The notes beneath the pieces were generated by a model, which was not told the origin of the DNA, did no database searches, and was given only the letters and a program-made list of their open reading frames with translations. A program made the position numbers and the translations under genes. Source: DATBGS01 sp036557885 (lineage in GTDB: Bacteria; Chloroflexota; Ktedonobacteria; Ktedonobacterales; DATBGS01). Taken from it: DNA of 7,825 bases. Below are positions 5,955 through 7,825 of the stretch, piece by piece. How positions within the stretch are numbered: the stretch's first letter is position 1; each line of letters opens with the position of its first letter. Location: contig DATBGS010000030.1 of the NCBI GenBank assembly GCA_036557885.1, positions 1 through 7,825 on the forward strand, written 5' to 3'.

Positions 5955-5977
5955 GCTTTCGAGGCAAGAGAGTTCTT

Positions 5978-7057
5978 ATGCAGCACCAATCAACCGCTTC
6001 AGCCAACACTGGCGCCACGTCAGACCGCTACGCGCGCCAGACTCTTTTTGCCGGAATTGGCCGCGAAGGGCAAGAGCGTCTGCTCGCCTCGCGCGTGGCG
6101 ATTATCGGCTGCGGCGCGCTGGGCACCGTCCTGGCAAACAATCTGGCTCGCGCTGGGGTGGGCCATCTGATTATCGCTGACCGCGACTTTATCGAGGCGA
6201 ATAACCTGCAACGCCAGGTACTTTTTGATGAAGAGGACATTGCGCGCAACCTGCCCAAGGCGGCAGCAGCAGCGGAGAAAATCCGCCGCGTGAACTCGAC
6301 CATTACGGTTGAGCCGCTGGTTGAGGACATCAACGCCGAGAATATCGAGAGCATCGTTGCCAGGGTTGATCTGGTGATGGATGGCACCGACAATTTCGAG
6401 ACACGCTACGTGATTAACGACGCCTGCATCAAGGCGGGGCGCCCCTGGGTGTACAGCGGCGTGATTGCGTCCTATGGCGTGACGATGAATATTTTGCCCG
6501 GCGTGACGCCCTGCCTGCGCTGCGTCTTCCCAGAGATGCCGCTGCCAGGGACGACGCCCACCTGCGACACGGCTGGCGTGCTCAACGGCATTGTGGGGAC
6601 AATTGCTTCGATTGCCTCCAACGAGGCGCTGAAAATCTTGCTGAAGCGCGACGAGAAGATCAACCACGCCATGCTGTGGATGGACGTGTGGGAAAACACG
6701 CACGACCAGATTGAACTGCCGCGCATGCCGAATTGCCCGGCCTGCGACCAGGGCCAGTACGAGTTTCTGGAGGCAGAGGAAAGCTCCCAGGGCACGTCGC
6801 TCTGTGGGCGCAACGCGGTGCAGGTACGCCCGCCGCGCCACGCCAGCAATGGGGATGGCAATGGTGCCCAACTTGATCTCGCGGGGCTGGCTGCGCGGCT
6901 ACAGGAAGTGGGCGAGGTGAGCCATAACGAGTTTCTGCTGCGCCTGCGCGTGGATAACTACGAGTTGACGCTTTTCCCCGATGCCCGCGCCATCATCAAA
7001 GGCACCGATAACCCGGCGCTGGCGCGCTCGCTGTACGCGCGCTATATTGGGTCATAG
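5978..7057 (+). CDS. ThiF/MoeB-family E1-like adenylyltransferase with C-terminal CGR-type extension
   Basis: A 359-residue E1-like enzyme. The family adenylates the C-terminal Gly-Gly of a ubiquitin-fold sulfur carrier (ThiS, MoaD and similar). Visible: RYARQ (17-21), nucleotide loop GCGALG (44-49), Asp68 and Asp70 with NLQRQ (76-80), Lys94, DGTDN (135-139), zinc-binding CLRC (Cys179, Cys182) and CPAC (Cys253, Cys256), and Cys196 in TCDTAGV at the family's catalytic Cys position. After the core, residues about 275-359 form an extension that begins CGRNAVQVRP and ends in a VDNYELTLFPDARAIIKGT-like strand pair. Such a tail is known in some ThiF proteins, and it is not a rhodanese domain. The start at 5978 is preferred over the open frame from 5834: an AAGAGAG site precedes it and the E1 fold begins 17 residues later, while the longer form runs back through the promoter. 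No ubiquitin-fold partner is visible. The gene downstream begins 14 nt after its stop, so the EF-G-domain proteins are probably co-transcribed. Confidence 0.9.
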   Translation: MQHQSTASANTGATSDRYARQTLFAGIGREGQERLLASRVAIIGCGALGTVLANNLARAGVGHLIIADRDFIEANNLQRQVLFDEEDIARNLPKAAAAAEKIRRVNSTITVEPLVEDINAENIESIVARVDLVMDGTDNFETRYVINDACIKAGRPWVYSGVIASYGVTMNILPGVTPCLRCVFPEMPLPGTTPTCDTAGVLNGIVGTIASIASNEALKILLKRDEKINHAMLWMDVWENTHDQIELPRMPNCPACDQGQYEFLEAEESSQGTSLCGRNAVQVRPPRHASNGDGNGAQLDLAGLAARLQEVGEVSHNEFLLRLRVDNYELTLFPDARAIIKGTDNPALARSLYARYIGS

Positions 7058-7071
7058 GACAGAGGAAAGCA

Positions 7072-7473
7072 ATGGAAGCAGCACAAAATCAGGGCAGACT
7101 GAGGCAAACCATTATGGGCACCGCCGAGGCAACGGGCCGCTATGTGAAGCAAACCTGCGGGCCGGGCATCTTTGCGATTGTGCGGCTGCGCGTGGAGCCA
7201 CTGGCAGGAAGCGATGGGGTTGAGTTTATCAACACGCTAAGTGAGGAGATTCTGCCGAGCGAATTTGTTAAGTTCACCGAGCAGGGTGTACGCCAAACGT
7301 TAGCGCAGGGCATTCAGGAAGGCGTGCCAGTCGTGGCGGTGCGCGTGACGCTGGTTGATGGCAGATACCATGAGGTGGATTCGCGCCAGCGTGATTTTGA
7401 GGTGGCTGGGGCGCTCGCAGTAAAAGAGGCGGTGCGCCAAGCGCAGCCCATTGTTATAGAGCTAGACAAGTAG
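7072..7473 (+). CDS. Stand-alone EF-G domain IV protein, paralogue 1 (altered first tip loop)
   Basis: A 133-residue protein that is essentially only domain IV of elongation factor G. It matches the EF-G pattern along its length: GRYVKQT (22-28), VRLRVEPL (37-44), VEFINTL (50-56), LPSEFVKFTEQGVRQTL (61-77), GVPVVAVRVTLVDGRYHEVDS (84-104), FEVAGALAVKEAVRQAQPIVIE (109-130). It stops where domain IV ends. The GTPase domain and domains II, III and V are absent, so it cannot be a translocase. The loop that reads GGRGQYG in EF-G is CGPGIFA here (29-35), introducing Cys29. The second tip loop keeps YHEVDS with His100 at the place of the EF-G tip histidine. The start has GAGG 6 nt upstream and lies 14 nt after the ThiF stop. 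Roughly half of its residues match the next gene without gaps (hand count). Function is unknown; ribosome or RNA binding is inferred from the domain. It is not a decayed EF-G: it has a start, a ribosome site and clean domain borders. Confidence 0.88.
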   Translation: MEAAQNQGRLRQTIMGTAEATGRYVKQTCGPGIFAIVRLRVEPLAGSDGVEFINTLSEEILPSEFVKFTEQGVRQTLAQGIQEGVPVVAVRVTLVDGRYHEVDSRQRDFEVAGALAVKEAVRQAQPIVIELDK

Positions 7474-7490
7474 GGCTGGGAAGCACCACC

Positions 7491-7825
7491 GTGTTGAGAG
7501 AAACCATTACCAGTATCGCTCAGGCTGAGGGCCGCTATGTCCGGCAATCTGGCGGGCGCGGCCATTATGGGGTGGTCCGGCTGCGAGTTGAGCCGCTGGA
7601 GCGAGGCAAGGGCTTCGAGTTTGCCAATACGTTGACCAACGACACGCTTCCAGGCGAATTCATCCAGCCTATTGAGGATGGGGTGCAAGAGTCGTTGAAG
7701 CAAGGCATCATTGCAGGCTATCCTATTGTTGATCTGAGGGTCACCTTACTGAGTGCTTCATATCTGACCGTTGATTCCCACGAGTCCGACTTCAAGATCG
7801 CAGGCTCAGTCGCCTGCAAAGAGGC
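7491..7825 (+). CDS. Stand-alone EF-G domain IV protein, paralogue 2 (3' end outside window)
   Basis: The first 111 codons are visible and the frame is open at the window edge. They align without gaps to residues 9-119 of the preceding protein. It begins directly at the domain IV border (VLRETITSIAQAEGRYVRQS). EF-G motifs: GGRGHYGVVRLRVEPL (21-36), FEFANTL (42-48), LPGEFIQPIEDGVQESL (53-69), AGYPIVDLRVTLL (75-87), VDSHESDFKIAGSVACKE (94-111). The first tip loop GGRGHYG is intact, but the second tip reads SYLTVDS, with Leu92 where EF-G has the tip His. The GTG start at 7491 has GGGAAG 7 nt upstream; the neighbouring TTG at 7494 is an alternative. It lies 17 nt after the stop of paralogue 1, so the two are co-transcribed. 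Whether domain V or anything else follows cannot be seen, though the tight start argues for a second single-domain protein. Confidence 0.85.
   Translation, partial: MLRETITSIAQAEGRYVRQSGGRGHYGVVRLRVEPLERGKGFEFANTLTNDTLPGEFIQPIEDGVQESLKQGIIAGYPIVDLRVTLLSASYLTVDSHESDFKIAGSVACKE

Noticed and set aside
5834..5977. N-terminal extension of the ThiF-like protein to 5834
   Set aside because: The segment runs through the extended -10 promoter and is Cys/Trp/Arg-rich without similarity to the E1 fold; ATG 5978 fits the family start.
5884..5977. Thiamine (TPP) riboswitch before the ThiF-like gene
   Set aside because: None of the conserved TPP-box sequence is visible and the two stems are only 5 bp.
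6020..6871. 283-codon minus-strand frame opposite the ThiF-like gene
   Set aside because: Shadow of a well-supported coding gene; its product has no known motif and it lies wholly inside the E1-like frame.
7072..7825. Remnant of a broken EF-G gene
   Set aside because: The two copies are in different frames, each begins at the same domain border with its own ribosome site, and neither has upstream EF-G sequence; duplication of a stand-alone domain fits better.

Overview
This is a GC-rich bacterial window with short intergenic gaps. It has eight genes: six complete and two cut by the window edges. A membrane-anchored Hanks-type Ser/Thr kinase, Thr/Pro-rich linkers in exported proteins, stand-alone receivers and GC-biased third codon positions suggest a soil bacterium. 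Chloroflexota, and Ktedonobacteria in particular, is my best guess. This rests on gene style only; there is no rRNA or other marker gene in view.

Left part, plus strand (1-2435). The C-terminal end of a membrane-anchored, Thr/Pro-linker protein comes first. A complete Ser/Thr kinase follows (cytoplasmic kinase domain, Pro-rich linker, one membrane helix, external domain). A strong 12-bp hairpin closes this block and serves as a shared terminator for the convergent genes on the other strand.

Middle part, minus strand (2437-5775). In transcription order there are two stand-alone receiver-domain proteins 15 nt apart, then a glutamine-synthetase-superfamily ligase with its own putative promoter and a perfect 12-bp palindrome, then a short-chain dehydrogenase. 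The first receiver is canonical. The second has Glu in place of the phospho-accepting Asp. The ligase lacks the classical ammonia-site Glu and looks like a gamma-glutamyl-amine ligase (PuuA/GlnA3/GlnA4 type). With the dehydrogenase it suggests catabolism of an amine or polyamine.

Right part, plus strand (5875-7825). This operon diverges from the receiver pair. It holds a ThiF/MoeB-type E1-like adenylyltransferase with a C-terminal CGR-type extension, then two small tandem paralogues that each consist only of domain IV of elongation factor G. The second runs off the window. Neither EF-G-like protein has a GTPase domain or domains II, III or V. The two have lost opposite tip loops of the domain. 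An E1-like enzyme co-transcribed with paired, free-standing EF-G domain IV proteins is the most unusual feature here and the best candidate for an undescribed system. The operon and the receiver pair both start from extended -10-like promoters about 45 bp apart, so they may share regulation.
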